Shown here in pieces: positions 22,825-32,407 of a DNA stretch of 64,000 bases. Below the pieces are notes generated by a model. The model was given only the letters and a program-made list of their open reading frames with translations, was not told where the DNA came from and searched no databases. A program made the position numbers and the translations under genes. The stretch's first letter is position 1; every line of letters starts with the position of its first letter. Source of the stretch: Pirellula staleyi DSM 6068 (GTDB lineage: Bacteria; Planctomycetota; Planctomycetia; Pirellulales; Pirellulaceae); assembly GCA_945900945.1 (NCBI GenBank), contig CAMDKL010000003.1:1-64000 (forward strand), given 5' to 3'.

Positions 22825-25800
22825 TCATGAGCTAAAGCCACTGTGACGAAAGCCCAATTTGGTATTGGAGGATGTCGCGAGTTGGTTGTCCGACCAGATC
22901 TTCTCCCATTCGTTCCAGTCGGTATGTGTAGCCGAAAACACGAGTCGTTCACGTTGGATAGGGGCAAGGCCTGCCTCGGCTGCCTGAAAAGCTGGTAGCG
23001 GAATGATGGTTATTTCGGCCTCTAAGTCAGCCACAATCTCAACGTCGAATCGCTTCGTTGGCCACACTATCAAACCTACTGAATCGATATCATACGGGTG
23101 TTGCTGAGTAAGGTTGGTTTCAAGCTGTTCTCGGACAAGATCGATACCGCATTTACGATAAAATCCCTCCAATGCATTCAGAAATGAATTCCCTTGCTCC
23201 TTGGAAACTGTCCTGAGCCATCCTGTTTGAGATAGGCTTGCAATTAGCCATCCACTTTGCTCCTGCAATCGAAGCTGCACGGGCAATGCGTCAAACGTCG
23301 GACATTCCAGCTCGATCGAGAAGCTGTTGGAGGCCGCTTCTATGTGTGCACACCGTACGGGCAAATTCATCCATTCATCGCACTTCTGAAGCAACGAAAT
23401 AAGTTCGCGATCGACAAAAAATTGGATTGAATGCTCGACATGGTGAAGCTGCTCTCGCGTCGATCGGCGACGGGTAAACCGACCAAGCGATGCGTCTTGT
23501 TGTTCCAGTTTGCGCAGTTTGCGAAAAATCTTTGGTAACGTCCCCGAATGAAATCCAGGCCGAAGCAAACGAGCTATCGTTTCGCCGTGGCTACCAACAG
23601 GAACACTTTGCAATCGATCGTTGCGATTCGCAAAATACAGTTTCCAGTTCTCTTTTAATTCCCAAACCGCAAAGCCAAAAAAGCCTGGTAGGAAGAATAT
23701 GTTGAACCAAGTGATGGACCGGGCGATGGGAGTCCCAACATACTGACCCAAAAAATGAACCATGTTCCCCTCCAGCATGATGAGTACAGGAAGGAATATT
23801 TTGTGAGCCACGGTCACGACGGGAAAATGCTTTACGGGATGAAAAGTTGGCTCAATTAAGAGGTTGACGTAGATCCGAATCAAGAAAGAAAGGAAGGACC
23901 AAAGCACGCCAAGAATTGCTTTGGCTAGGACCGATAGCCAGTTTTCGTCACTGTGAAATCGAAGCCATTCATCGACCGCATAGAGGACTCGCTCCAATGT
24001 GCTCAACATAAAGCGGAAGAAATCCACGACCCAGCCAATGATCGCAAACACAAGTCGAGCTTGTAGCTGATGCAATGCGTTCTCGATCCAGTCTCTTGTC
24101 AACTCCTGCGCGTCGCGCCCAATCCTCGAGTTGAGTATTGCACTGGCTAAAACGGCAATGGCTGTGACCAACCACCATTCAAGCAGCCTCGCTTGGAAAA
24201 GCCATGGCAATGTCCGACCAAGCAACACGGCAACAATCGTCGGTGCAATCACATACCGCCTGATACGTACGAATGGCTTCGAAGTCCAAAGGCTCGTAAA
24301 TATAGGAAGTTTCAACAACAAAAGCGGCGTTTCAAAAAGTATTGTTCGTACGATACGCCATGCACTTGCGATCACCCCGAATGAGAATTTTCGAAATGAG
24401 GGAGCATGAATAAAGGCCATCAATAGGAGCCCCAAAATCACAACCAACGAAAAGGTTTCGGTTTGACGAGTTAGAATTTGACCGACAGCCTCGTCTGTCG
24501 TTTTCGGTGGCACTGAGACTATTGCTTCCGTGTCACCTGGTAGCCAATCTATTGGCAAGCCGGTTCCCTCATTAGGATCCAATGGTTTCTGAGAATCGTC
24601 GATGGTGGCTTCTTTCGGTCGTGCAACGGGTGCAACAGAATCGGTTACCCCTTCGTTGGTAACGGCTCTTTCGGTCCTGCCATCCATTGACAAAGAACTT
24701 AATGATTCCACGTCTTGAGTCGGACGTTGGAACATATGAACAACATGCAATGCCCCCTCTACAATCACAACAGCGCCGCCGAAGGGTATGATCAAAAACA
24801 TCGTTGCAAATCGACCGAAGCGAGTCCCGAAGAAAAAGGAACTAACGACTTGCAGCCAGCACAGATAGAATTCGCCGCGGCGATAGACTCCGTCCAATGC
24901 CAAGTCCAAATGATCATTGGCTTGCAAAAGTTGATCGCCGTTCCAAACCTCACGCAACTCTTGTATGTCTGGCAGCTTGAGCTCATTCCTGCTGATCGCG
25001 TCGCGAAGATATCCCATCGTGAGATACCCGCGCACTGCAATACAATCTAATGCCTCCTCCACCAATTTTTGCGAAGCAATTTGTTCGGGTACGCTCTTGG
25101 GCACTAAATGCACTGCCAGCAGCGTTTGCGTGAGCACAGGACGCATTCTCTCTCGCATTTGAGACTCGGAGAGATGCGCGGCATGCTGAATCAACTCGGT
25201 GAGACGGTTTCGATCGTTGCCGCTCAATCGAACGTGGGTGAGTCGCGATGCTGCGCTCGCGAGATGTTTGGCCATTGCCACTTCACGAAGACTATTAAGT
25301 GGCCGGCGAAGCGGTCTCTTTCCGCGGCTGACTAGCCATTTGACGAGATCCACTTTGTAGGTCAGCCGCTCATGATCCAGACAAACCTTTTGAAGATCGT
25401 AAAGTAAACGCTTTTCGGCATTCCAGAAACCATGAACAGAATTCTTGGCAAGTTCCCAGAGAGCAGCTTGCCACTCGTCTTTGTCCTGCTTGGCAAACGC
25501 GATCGCGTTCCGCAAGCGACTCACGAGTCGTCGCACATCTTCACGGGCTTTTTTCTCAGCCGCCAGTCGCTTTCCTTCGGTGTTCGCCCGCTGCTGGGCT
25601 CGGATGGCACACGCGATCGCGTAGACTGTATTGCCCCTTTCGTTGGCTCGATCATGTTTCCGTAGTTGACGCAAATATCCTCGATCAGATTGAGATACTC
25701 CGATCGCAAGCGACCAATTCCTGCGGGTTGCTGATAGACGATCCTCGTCGGCATCGGCATGCGAAATCAATTCGGGAGACGGTGCCCCTTCTAACCTTGA

Positions 25801-26433
25801 TTCGCGAAAGATCTGTTCGATATTCAGCCCATGCGACAAGATTCTTTGGACCGGTGAGTTATCGAGCAGTGAGGGAAACCAGATGGGCAAAAGGTCAGGT
25901 TCGAAATAACGGAGCTCAAAATACACTGCCGCAAGTTCTCGCCAAGCTTCATCGCGGGAGTTTGGAGAGATCAATCTAAGCTCGGAACGCAGCACGTAAT
26001 GTGCTTCGTCGAATTCGACCTGTCCAATTGCGGAGATATTGCGACGCAAGTGATCCTGGTTAACGGTAGTATTCGAATGTTGAAACTCGCGATCCATCTT
26101 GGCATGGAACAATCGCCTCCAAACTTGCTGTTTCAACTCCTGCAAAGGCCAGTGATCGAGCTCTCCACTTTCCGGTTCGCAAATCAAAAGGCATTCATCG
26201 GCCAGCGATTCAAACGAGTTCAGACCCAACTCGTCTGGATGTGCAAGCTTGCGAACGTCTTCCCCGCTGACAACTTGGCTTTGGGTATGAGGCAACGCCA
26301 TAACAAGGTTGGCAAACCCAAATCGCTCCCGAATCACACGTCGGATCACGCGAGCTTCAACCAAGTACGCGGATCGATCGGCTGCCGACAACGCTCCCCG
26401 TAATGCCTGAATCGTCGAAATTTCTTCAGCCAT
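22825..26433 (-). CDS. large multi-domain membrane protein of unknown function
   Basis: This 1,202-residue protein (ATG 26433; an ATG one codon earlier is also in frame) is not one I can name. Residues 1-500 are hydrophilic and helical, with basic stretches such as EGKRLAAEKKAREDVRRLVS. Membrane segments begin near residue 535 (FATMFLIIPFGGAVVIVEG). An acidic Ser/Thr-rich linker follows, and then about six more hydrophobic stretches between residues 665 and 960, including FSLVVILGLLLMAFIHA and AILGVLWSFLSFLIRIY. The last 240 residues are soluble again. No nucleotide-binding or catalytic motif is evident. It is a single gene, convergent with ahcY. A role in the cell envelope is a guess from its topology. 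Confidence 0.8.
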   Translation of the reverse strand: MAEEISTIQALRGALSAADRSAYLVEARVIRRVIRERFGFANLVMALPHTQSQVVSGEDVRKLAHPDELGLNSFESLADECLLICEPESGELDHWPLQELKQQVWRRLFHAKMDREFQHSNTTVNQDHLRRNISAIGQVEFDEAHYVLRSELRLISPNSRDEAWRELAAVYFELRYFEPDLLPIWFPSLLDNSPVQRILSHGLNIEQIFRESRLEGAPSPELISHADADEDRLSATRRNWSLAIGVSQSDRGYLRQLRKHDRANERGNTVYAIACAIRAQQRANTEGKRLAAEKKAREDVRRLVSRLRNAIAFAKQDKDEWQAALWELAKNSVHGFWNAEKRLLYDLQKVCLDHERLTYKVDLVKWLVSRGKRPLRRPLNSLREVAMAKHLASAASRLTHVRLSGNDRNRLTELIQHAAHLSESQMRERMRPVLTQTLLAVHLVPKSVPEQIASQKLVEEALDCIAVRGYLTMGYLRDAISRNELKLPDIQELREVWNGDQLLQANDHLDLALDGVYRRGEFYLCWLQVVSSFFFGTRFGRFATMFLIIPFGGAVVIVEGALHVVHMFQRPTQDVESLSSLSMDGRTERAVTNEGVTDSVAPVARPKEATIDDSQKPLDPNEGTGLPIDWLPGDTEAIVSVPPKTTDEAVGQILTRQTETFSLVVILGLLLMAFIHAPSFRKFSFGVIASAWRIVRTILFETPLLLLKLPIFTSLWTSKPFVRIRRYVIAPTIVAVLLGRTLPWLFQARLLEWWLVTAIAVLASAILNSRIGRDAQELTRDWIENALHQLQARLVFAIIGWVVDFFRFMLSTLERVLYAVDEWLRFHSDENWLSVLAKAILGVLWSFLSFLIRIYVNLLIEPTFHPVKHFPVVTVAHKIFLPVLIMLEGNMVHFLGQYVGTPIARSITWFNIFFLPGFFGFAVWELKENWKLYFANRNDRLQSVPVGSHGETIARLLRPGFHSGTLPKIFRKLRKLEQQDASLGRFTRRRSTREQLHHVEHSIQFFVDRELISLLQKCDEWMNLPVRCAHIEAASNSFSIELECPTFDALPVQLRLQEQSGWLIASLSQTGWLRTVSKEQGNSFLNALEGFYRKCGIDLVREQLETNLTQQHPYDIDSVGLIVWPTKRFDVEIVADLEAEITIIPLPAFQAAEAGLAPIQRERLVFSATHTDWNEWEKIWSDNQLATSSNTKLGFRHSGFSS

Positions 26434-26506
26434 CAATAAAGAATTTCACCGAAAGGGGTTCACGTGAAAAACAAGGCTGCAAGATGACGATTCCTTAAAA
26501 ACAATT

Positions 26507-26576
26507 AGGGGTCGGAAAAGGTGTCCGGTACCGTTTCAGCAATCCTAAACAATGACTCCTGGCACCTTTGTTTTTT
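26507..26576. repeat. REP-like inverted element
   Basis: AGGGGTCGGAAAAGGTGTCC (26507-26526) and AATGACTCCTGGCACCT (26551-26567), followed by a T-rich TTTGTTTTTTCC, form an imperfect inverted repeat (AGGTGTC/GGCACCT, GGAAAA/TTTTCC). The word pattern resembles REP sequences mobilised by RAYT transposases, though no such gene lies in the window. It overlaps the 3' end of the frameshifted gene at 26545-26945. Confidence 0.45.
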
Positions 26577-26945
26577 CCTCGAGCGAACTCTTCGTCAAGC
26601 CCTCTGTTTTTAACTTGAAATCAAGCAGTTCAATCATCTCGTAAATAAATCCTCGTTTCGCATCGTTAAAGTGTACGCGAATCCCGATTGTTTTGTCAGC
26701 CCAGCCACGAGCACTTCCGCCGTCTTGTCCAAACTCTAGCGACATCGCAGTCCAGTCGCAAATCATTTCGATGAGGTCGACTTCCGGCATATCGTTCGGA
26801 TCGGCGTGATACTCGGGATGGTGGCGATTGGTCCGCATGTGGCCATTAACTCAAGACAACGGCGAACACTCTCGATGTGTTCACTGGTTCGGCGATCGTA
26901 AAAGGCGACCATTTCGGACGTCGGTTCGGTATCAACTGTTTGCAT
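26545..26945 (-). pseudogene. DUF5662-like gene broken by a frameshift
   Basis: The first frame (26945 to about 26860) gives MQTVDTEPTSEMVAFYDRRTSEHIESVRRC and goes on to LELMA. The sense then shifts to another frame that continues GHMRTNRHHPEYHADPNDMP, EVDLIEMICDWTAMSLEFGQ and GIRVHFNDAKRGFIYEMIEL to the stop at 26545. The combined product would be about 130 residues. HxHPEYH followed by (V/L)xEMxCDWxAMSxEFG is the pattern I associate with DUF5662, an HD-like fold of unknown function. The shift lies close to 26845. The C-terminal residues KTKVPGVIV come from the overlapping REP-like element, so the original 3' end is also altered. Confidence 0.65.
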
Positions 26946-27167
26946 CTTGTTCGTCGGCTAAGGACAAATGCGCAAAAGTCCCAATAGACCGCATTTTTTC
27001 CCCAAGTCAAATCCATTCAAGTCAGGACTCATTACTGCAACAATGAAACACATTCCGTGCTAAACTAAGTCGTAACCGTTCACTGATTTAGATTTTGATA
27101 GTGCCTTGGTTTAGCGAGATAAGCGAGCCCCATTTTCCTGCCACCCATCTTTTTGCCAAATGAAGTC

Positions 27168-30100
27168 ATGGAAAAAACGCACTCCTCAGCGAACGCCACC
27201 CAATTGGGAGTGCTCCGATTCATCGGAGCTTTGAGATTGCTAACTTGGCTCGTCTTCGCAATTTTTCTATTAGAATGGAACACTTCATCGGCAATAGCTC
27301 AGGTGAGCGTTCAAGGTTTGAGTGCCGAGCAGGCCGTTGCAAAGATGAAGGTACCCGAGGGATTTGCGGTGAGCGTGGTCGCGGCGGAACCACTTGTGCA
27401 GCAACCCGTAGCGATTGAGTTCGATGATCGCGGACGGCTGTGGGTCATTCAGTACTTGCAATATCCGAATCCGAACGGGCTAGCTCGCGTATCCGTCGAT
27501 CGTTTTTCAAGGACCAAGTATGATCGCGTACCGGAGCCTCCTCCTCATGGGCCGCGCGGATCGGATCGAATCACTATTCTTGAAGACACGGACGGCGATG
27601 GCCGAATGGACCACGGTCACGACTTTGTCAACGGGCTCAATCTGGCGTCGGGGATTGCGTTCGGGCATGGCGGCGTATTCGTGTTGAACGTGCCATATCT
27701 ATTGTTCTATCCCGATCGCAATCGTGACGATGTTCCGGATTCGGAACCGGAAGTACTGTTGGCCGGATTCGGGATGGAGGACGCTCACAGTGTTGCGAAC
27801 TCGCTTACTTTCGGCCCTGACGGTTGGCTTTATGGCTGTCAGGGAAGCACTGTTACAGCCAACATTCGCGGTATCGAGTTTCAACAAGGTATTTGGCGGT
27901 ATCACCCGATAACGCGAGAATTCGAGTTGTTTTGCGAGGGAGGCGGCAATTCCTGGGGCCTTGATTTCGATCGAACCGGTCGGCTGCTGTACAGCACGAA
28001 CTACGGAGGGCATACGTTGCTGCATGGCGTGCAGGGTGGTTATCTAATCAAATCTTTTGGAAAGCACGGCGCTCTGCATAATCCCCATGCCTATGGCTAC
28101 TTTGACCACGCGCCCCATCAGAACTTCCGTGGTGGGCATGTGACGGTCGGAGGCATCGTATATCAGGGTGATACGTTTCCTGAAACGTTTCGTAATAGCT
28201 ACATCGCAGGAGACTTGCTCGGGCATGGCATCTACTGGCATTCCATTCAAGCTCGCGGCTCAACGGTGCAAACTGCCCATGGCGGCGAGCTGCTGATCGC
28301 TAACGACTCGTGGTTCGCACCCACAGATGTGACGATGGGGCCGGATGGCGCGATCTATGTGACGGACTGGAATGATCCCAGGACCGCGCATCCTGATCCT
28401 GATGCCGATTGGGACCGTTCGAACGGTCGAATCTATCGTATCGCGGCCAAGGGCACTCCGTTCGCCGTACCGATCGACTTTGCGAATCTCGGTGACAAAG
28501 AACTGCTCGCGCTGCATCGTCATCGGAGCCAATGGTACGTCCGGCACGCTCGTCAGGAACTGACTCGCCGTTTTGGTGGAACTTTGCTAACTGCAGACGA
28601 AAGTAGACTCTTAATAGTCCGCGAATCCTTTTCTGAGACCGTTCTCACGGATCAAGATGAAATCGTCGCGCTCGAAGCGCTGTGGTCGTTAAATACGCTC
28701 GGCGGTTTTAAAGACTCACTTGGAAAAAGACTGCTCGATAGTCCACATCCAGCTGTTCGAGCGTGGACGGTGCGACTTTTCGGCGACACGAAAAATCTGT
28801 CAGCAGACTTGGCGCATCGACTAGATAGATTTGCTGAGTACGAGCAAGATGTCAGCGTGCGACAGCAATTGGCTTGCAGCGCTGCTCGGTTTCCGGCTCA
28901 CCAAGCCATGCCTATCATCAATGCTAACATCAATCGAGACATTGATTCGGACGATCCGTATTTGCCACTTTTATGGTGGTGGGCAGTTGAGAAGCACAGT
29001 GTTGTTGGTCGCGAAGAGGTGCTGAAGCGGTTCGTGCGTCCGACGCTGTGGCAGTCGCATTTAGGGCGTGATATCCTTATCACGCGATTGATTCGCCGTT
29101 ACACTGCCGAACGCTCCGCAGAGGGACTTGGTTCCGTTTTGCAACTGCTGAACGCTGCCCCGGATGACACATCGCGACACATGCTTTGGTCGCATGTGCT
29201 CCTCGGTTGGCAGGAGCAACCGCTCGACTCTCTAACCGAAGCGTGGCTAAAGCAAGCAAGCCAGCATCCGTTTTCGAAGATGCTGTTAACAGAATGGAGT
29301 TTGGCGCCTAGCGATCCGATACTCTTGCAACTGACGATCGCTTTACGCCATGTTGAACCGATCGCAGCGGCTGTGCGTGAGGGCTTCGATCCAAAGTCAG
29401 ATGTCGCACGTCGAGTCGCATTGCTGGGCATGCTTGGCCCGATTGGCGATTCAGGCCTCATTGAACCGTCGCTCGCATTGCTGGCATCCAATCAAGCTGA
29501 ATTGGTGCGATCCGCCTCGTTGCAAGTATTGGCTCGTTTCGACGAAACGCGGATTACAAAAAAACTAATTGACGTACATCAATCGTCGACATCGGAGACC
29601 TTGAATTCGCAGCTGCGAGATGTAATCCTGAGCCGCGCGTCGTCAGCAAACGTTTGGCTCACGGCCGTTGATCGAGGAGATTTCGCGGCATCATCCACAT
29701 CGATTGAGCAGGTTCGTCGTGTCGCATTGCTTGCTGATTCGCAATTGGATTCTCTTGTTGCGAAGCATTGGGGGAAATTTATGAGTAGCACGCGCGAAGT
29801 CAAACTCGCCGAAGTCCGCAGACTGAACAATGACCTGCGAGCGGCCGAAGGTTTCGCTCCGAACGGCCAGCAGCTCTTTAAAAAGCATTGTGCCGCTTGC
29901 CATCAACTCTTTGGCGAAGGAACAAAGGTCGGACCGGACCTGACCACGTCAAACAGGCAGGATCGCGATTTCTTTCTGATCAGTCTTGTTGACCCTAGCA
30001 GCGTGATTCGAAAAGAATTCGTGAGTGTCGTCATCCAAACGACAAACGGTCGTATACTGACTGGCTTGGCAATCGATCGCAATGACGCGTCTATCACGCT

Positions 30101-30254
30101 CGCAGATGCCAAAGGCGAGAAGACGGTTGTTGCCATTTCCGAGATTGAAGAACTGCTGGATTCGAACATTTCATTAATGCCAGACAACCTTTATCTACAA
30201 TGGAAACCACAAGAATTGCGAGATTTATTCGCTTACCTGCAATCGAAGAAATAG
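27168..30254 (+). CDS. PVC-type heme-binding CxxCH protein (exported dehydrogenase fused to cytochrome c)
   Basis: From ATG 27168 the protein is 1,028 residues. A signal peptide (LTWLVFAIFLLEWNTSSAIAQ) is followed by a beta-propeller of the planctomycete membrane-bound dehydrogenase type: GFAVSVVAAEPLVQQPVAIE, FDDRGRLWVIQYLQYPNP, ILEDTDGDGRMD, SLTFGPDGWLYGCQGS and MGPDGAIYVTDWNDPR. A HEAT-like helical region follows, and near the end a c-type heme site HCAACHQLFGEG (Cys 908 and 911, His 912). It should oxidise a substrate in the periplasm and pass electrons to other cytochromes. It heads an apparent five-gene operon. Repeat A lies inside the coding sequence for the N-terminal part of the signal. 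Confidence 0.92.
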   Translation: MEKTHSSANATQLGVLRFIGALRLLTWLVFAIFLLEWNTSSAIAQVSVQGLSAEQAVAKMKVPEGFAVSVVAAEPLVQQPVAIEFDDRGRLWVIQYLQYPNPNGLARVSVDRFSRTKYDRVPEPPPHGPRGSDRITILEDTDGDGRMDHGHDFVNGLNLASGIAFGHGGVFVLNVPYLLFYPDRNRDDVPDSEPEVLLAGFGMEDAHSVANSLTFGPDGWLYGCQGSTVTANIRGIEFQQGIWRYHPITREFELFCEGGGNSWGLDFDRTGRLLYSTNYGGHTLLHGVQGGYLIKSFGKHGALHNPHAYGYFDHAPHQNFRGGHVTVGGIVYQGDTFPETFRNSYIAGDLLGHGIYWHSIQARGSTVQTAHGGELLIANDSWFAPTDVTMGPDGAIYVTDWNDPRTAHPDPDADWDRSNGRIYRIAAKGTPFAVPIDFANLGDKELLALHRHRSQWYVRHARQELTRRFGGTLLTADESRLLIVRESFSETVLTDQDEIVALEALWSLNTLGGFKDSLGKRLLDSPHPAVRAWTVRLFGDTKNLSADLAHRLDRFAEYEQDVSVRQQLACSAARFPAHQAMPIINANINRDIDSDDPYLPLLWWWAVEKHSVVGREEVLKRFVRPTLWQSHLGRDILITRLIRRYTAERSAEGLGSVLQLLNAAPDDTSRHMLWSHVLLGWQEQPLDSLTEAWLKQASQHPFSKMLLTEWSLAPSDPILLQLTIALRHVEPIAAAVREGFDPKSDVARRVALLGMLGPIGDSGLIEPSLALLASNQAELVRSASLQVLARFDETRITKKLIDVHQSSTSETLNSQLRDVILSRASSANVWLTAVDRGDFAASSTSIEQVRRVALLADSQLDSLVAKHWGKFMSSTREVKLAEVRRLNNDLRAAEGFAPNGQQLFKKHCAACHQLFGEGTKVGPDLTTSNRQDRDFFLISLVDPSSVIRKEFVSVVIQTTNGRILTGLAIDRNDASITLADAKGEKTVVAISEIEELLDSNISLMPDNLYLQWKPQELRDLFAYLQSKK
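27198..27241 (-). repeat. dispersed palindromic repeat A, copy 3, inside a signal-peptide coding region
   Basis: Read on the minus strand this matches copy 1 across GCAATCT, the core GCTCCGAT-GA-ATCGGAGC (27212-27229) and ACTCCCAATTGGGT. On the plus strand it encodes QLGVLRFIGALRLL at residues 11-24 of the PVC cytochrome. Confidence 0.8.
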
Positions 30255-30265
30255 AATGGGCTGTT

Positions 30266-31321
30266 ATGCGATCTACCTGTTTATTCTTAATGTGTGTTGC
30301 CTCGCTTTCCGTTTGGGCCGATGAGCCCACGGTGCGACGGTATCAGAATGTGCTCAAGCCGATTTTGAACGCACAACCGCTGTTAGCCGACTATCCTGAG
30401 TACTTTGAACCCATTCAAGAAGAGGCTCGCTTCGAAGGCCCTGCCATTGTTGATGATGAGGGTGCGGATCTACACGTGCGAGCATGGCGATTTTCCTACA
30501 ACGCGCGGGGTATCATTGAGATGCCCAATCATCTTCGCTTAAAAGAGACAGCAGTCATCATGGTTCACCCGTGGGCTATTGATGACGCTTGGGGCTGGAA
30601 GAGTCCTGAACCGAACGGCGTCGCAGACTTCTGCACGCCGAAGAAGAACGCACTGGCCGCCGGGCATACGAAAAAAGTGATCGATCCATTCCTGAAAAAG
30701 CTGCGCAGCAAGGTGGCGTTCGTTATGTACAGCCTACCTGGCGCCGCTGACGCGGTTCGGACGCGAGTCTATCGCTCGTTCAATAGGACGCCCACAGCAG
30801 CAGAAACCGCTTTGGGCGAAATGGAATTGCGAAAGATGCTCGCCGATTTTGACTACAGTGGTCAACCCCTGCCGGAAACACTATCGCTCGGAAAGAACAC
30901 ACCGGTGATCGAATATTTTCGTCAGTTTCCAGGCCTCGACGCCGGAGCTCGGTTTAACGGCTCGGGGTTCTGGGATCTGCCGATTCCGGTGAGCACATCG
31001 GTCGGTGTCGATCCACAAGACATCGTGATCTATGACAAAGAGGGCTACGGTCCATTGCGTGACTTCTTGAAGACCAACGGTGTGCGGCATGTGTTGCTAA
31101 CGGGCTACGCAACCGACATGTGCTATTGCCGCACGACCGCCGGTTACGAGAATTTGTCTAAAGACTTCAACGTCTTTCTAGTTGCGGATGCATCGCTGGC
31201 AACTTTTCCTTCGAATAGCTCACCCCGATTCGCAGTCAATGCGGCTATTTCCATCGCAGCCTTGAATCAACTGATCACTCAAGTCTCGTGGGTACAAATC
31301 GCAAACGAGAGCAGGCCATGA
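30266..31321 (+). CDS. exported cysteine hydrolase (isochorismatase fold)
   Basis: The start at ATG 30266 gives a signal peptide (MRSTCLFLMCVASLSVWA) and a 351-residue protein; the frame is open further upstream but would overlap the preceding gene. The isochorismatase-like core includes TAVIMVHPWAIDD, VGVDPQDIVIYDKEGYGPLR and the nucleophile region HVLLTGYATDMCYCRTTAGY, then FNVFLVADASLATFP. The second Cys of MCYC aligns best with the catalytic Cys. Such enzymes hydrolyse amides or related bonds. It lies 11 bp behind the cytochrome gene and ahead of a deacetylase-like gene, so it probably shares their pathway, which remains unknown. Confidence 0.85.
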   Translation: MRSTCLFLMCVASLSVWADEPTVRRYQNVLKPILNAQPLLADYPEYFEPIQEEARFEGPAIVDDEGADLHVRAWRFSYNARGIIEMPNHLRLKETAVIMVHPWAIDDAWGWKSPEPNGVADFCTPKKNALAAGHTKKVIDPFLKKLRSKVAFVMYSLPGAADAVRTRVYRSFNRTPTAAETALGEMELRKMLADFDYSGQPLPETLSLGKNTPVIEYFRQFPGLDAGARFNGSGFWDLPIPVSTSVGVDPQDIVIYDKEGYGPLRDFLKTNGVRHVLLTGYATDMCYCRTTAGYENLSKDFNVFLVADASLATFPSNSSPRFAVNAAISIAALNQLITQVSWVQIANESRP

Positions 31322-31341
31322 AGGAACGACCAGTATTGACC

Positions 31342-31371
31342 GCACGTAGGTCAACCTGTCCTCAGGCTGAC
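31342..31371 (+). repeat. hairpin repeat B, single copy within an operon
   Basis: CACGTAG precedes arms GTCAACCTG and CAGGCTGAC around TCCT (31350-31371), with one unpaired arm position. It lies in the 66-bp gap between the cysteine hydrolase and deacetylase-like genes, so it is likely to be transcribed and could influence relative expression. Confidence 0.8.
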
Positions 31372-31387
31372 ATCTGGCGAGTAAGCC

Positions 31388-32407
31388 ATGATTGAACCGC
31401 ACGGATCGATTGCGCGTCGAAAATGGTTGCAATCGGCAACAGCGTTTGGCCTGAGCGGACTCGGGATCCGCGGACTGGATCTCAGCCTGCAGGCGGCCAC
31501 GTCCAGTGCAAATGGCAAGGCGCAGATTGCGATTACGTTGGACTTGGAGATGAGTCGCAACTTTCCTCGCCGCGAAGATTTGCACTGGGACTACGAAAAA
31601 GGGAACCTCGACGATGCGACGAAGAAATATGCCGTTGAAGCTGGACAGAGAGTGAAAGCACGCGGGGGTTGCATTCACTATTTCTGCGTGGGTCGCGTGC
31701 TGGAACAGCCCGACGTCGCATGGCTACCGCGTCTTGCACAATTGGGACATCCTATCGGAAACCACACTTACGATCATATCAACTTATTGGCGAGGACAAA
31801 CGAAGATCTGCAATTTCGATTTCAACGCGCACCGTGGTTGATCCAAGGCCGTTCGGTTGCCGACGTCATCCACGAGAACATTCGCGTAACAACAGTGGCA
31901 TTGAAGCAACGAACAGCGATTGAGAATCGCGGCTTCCGCACGCCAGGCGGTTTTAACACGGGTCTCCACGGGCGGGAAGATTTGCAACAGATGTTGCTCG
32001 ATCTTGGATTCAAATGGGTCAGCAGCTTGTATCCAGCTCATGCAAATACGGAGGCAAAACAGGAGCCAAACGAGGCCGTCTACGACGGGATTGTACAGGC
32101 CTTGAACAGGGCGCAGCCATTTGCGTACCCGACAGGTTTGATTGAAATTCCGATGAGTCCCATCAGCGACATTGGGGCTTTTCGTACGGGCCAGTGGAAG
32201 CTAGAGTGGTTCCTTGAAGCCGTGCGACGTGCAGTCGCGTGGACTATCGAACACAAAGCAGTATTCGACTTTCTCGCACATCCTTCCTGTCTGGGCGTCG
32301 TCGATCCAGAGTTCAAAACGATCGACTTGATCTGCGATTTAGTCCAGGCTGCTGGAGATGCGGCCGGAATCGTAGATCTCGATCAAATTGCGGGGGCTTT
32401 CCGATGA
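31388..32407 (+). CDS. Tat-exported polysaccharide deacetylase-like protein
   Basis: This 339-residue protein starts with a twin-arginine-like signal (IARRKWLQSATAFGLSGLGI). The NodB-type fold is suggested by IAITLDLEMSRNF in the place of the usual TFDDG strand, by IHYFCVGRVLEQ, and by the metal motif HPIGNHTYDHINLL, where HTYDH matches H-[ST]-x-x-H. RGFRTPGGFNTG matches the R-x-P-x-G motif and DFLAHPSCLG supplies a late His. It probably removes acetyl or related groups from a glycan. Its stop overlaps the start of the PSD1 cytochrome by ATGA, which implies translational coupling. Confidence 0.87.
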   Translation: MIEPHGSIARRKWLQSATAFGLSGLGIRGLDLSLQAATSSANGKAQIAITLDLEMSRNFPRREDLHWDYEKGNLDDATKKYAVEAGQRVKARGGCIHYFCVGRVLEQPDVAWLPRLAQLGHPIGNHTYDHINLLARTNEDLQFRFQRAPWLIQGRSVADVIHENIRVTTVALKQRTAIENRGFRTPGGFNTGLHGREDLQQMLLDLGFKWVSSLYPAHANTEAKQEPNEAVYDGIVQALNRAQPFAYPTGLIEIPMSPISDIGAFRTGQWKLEWFLEAVRRAVAWTIEHKAVFDFLAHPSCLGVVDPEFKTIDLICDLVQAAGDAAGIVDLDQIAGAFR

